Positions 63,909 through 64,000 of a stretch of 64,000 bases of DNA are shown in pieces. The translations under genes were made by a program, and so were the position numbers. The stretch is from Pyxicephalus adspersus (Eukaryota > Chordata > Amphibia > Anura > Pyxicephalidae): contig NC_092862.1 in assembly GCF_032062135.1 (NCBI RefSeq), forward strand, positions 93,947,028 to 94,011,027, written 5' to 3'. The notes below the pieces were generated by a model. The model was given only the letters and a program-made list of their open reading frames with translations, was not told where the DNA came from and did no database searches. How positions within the stretch are numbered: the first letter of the stretch is position 1; each line of letters opens with the position of its first letter.

Positions 63909-64000
63909 AGGCTGGGTCTACATGGACGTTTTGTAAAAAGGCATGTAAACGTTCCTACTGCGTTTATAAGCGTTTTTATGCACTTAGGCTGGGTCTACAT
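63909..64000. mobile_element. GGTCTACA-ended MITE cut by the window edge
   Basis: TTAGGCTGGGTCTACATGGA then CATGTAAACGTTCCTACTGC starts the element; TTAGGCTGGGTCTACAT is repeated at 63984-64000, 75 bases later, so a second copy begins at the edge. Confidence 0.55.

Overview
The window is vertebrate nuclear DNA, most likely from an anuran amphibian (frog). It has long introns with GT-AG splice sites, three conserved protein genes in an order I know from human chromosome 7p14, and a dense load of decayed LINEs and short terminal-inverted-repeat elements. One repeat, the L2-type 3' end (core CGTAATATGTTGGC, then GCTATATAAAT), is in my experience very common in frog genomes. The species assignment is inference; the gene identities are firm.

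Layout. 1-435 is the edge of a 276-bp-period repeat. 436-9400 has no gene: it holds a nested MITE pair, a Tc1-like transposase remnant, a decayed multi-copy protein pseudogene (3633-4682), a near-perfect palindrome and more MITEs. 9405-14258 (minus) is MRPL32 in three exons, with an L2 LINE in intron 1. A 403-bp bidirectional promoter follows, carrying NRF1-like, ZNF143-like and YY1-like motifs. 14662-24180 (plus) is PSMA2, eight exons, 234 residues, all splice phases consistent. 24.3-32.3 kb is repeats plus a 773-bp assembly gap (N) inside a MITE. 32337-33605 (plus) is the C7orf25 (UPF0415) orthologue in one coding exon. 33.8-64 kb shows no gene I can support: it is a gene-poor stretch with CR1-like, L2 and L1/Tx1-like LINE fragments, hAT-type elements with 8-bp target duplications, a long-TIR element of unknown family (about 43371-44447) and several MITE families.

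How the genes relate. MRPL32 (mitochondrial large ribosomal subunit) and PSMA2 (20S proteasome alpha ring) are divergently transcribed from a shared core, so a housekeeping mitochondrial gene and a proteasome gene are probably co-expressed. C7orf25 lies downstream of PSMA2 on the same strand.

No novel multi-gene system is visible. The observations most worth checking are an in-frame tandem duplication of the PSMA2 exon 7 splice acceptor, an upstream ORF overlapping the C7orf25 start, the motif layout of the shared promoter, and the long-TIR element near 43.4-44.4 kb.
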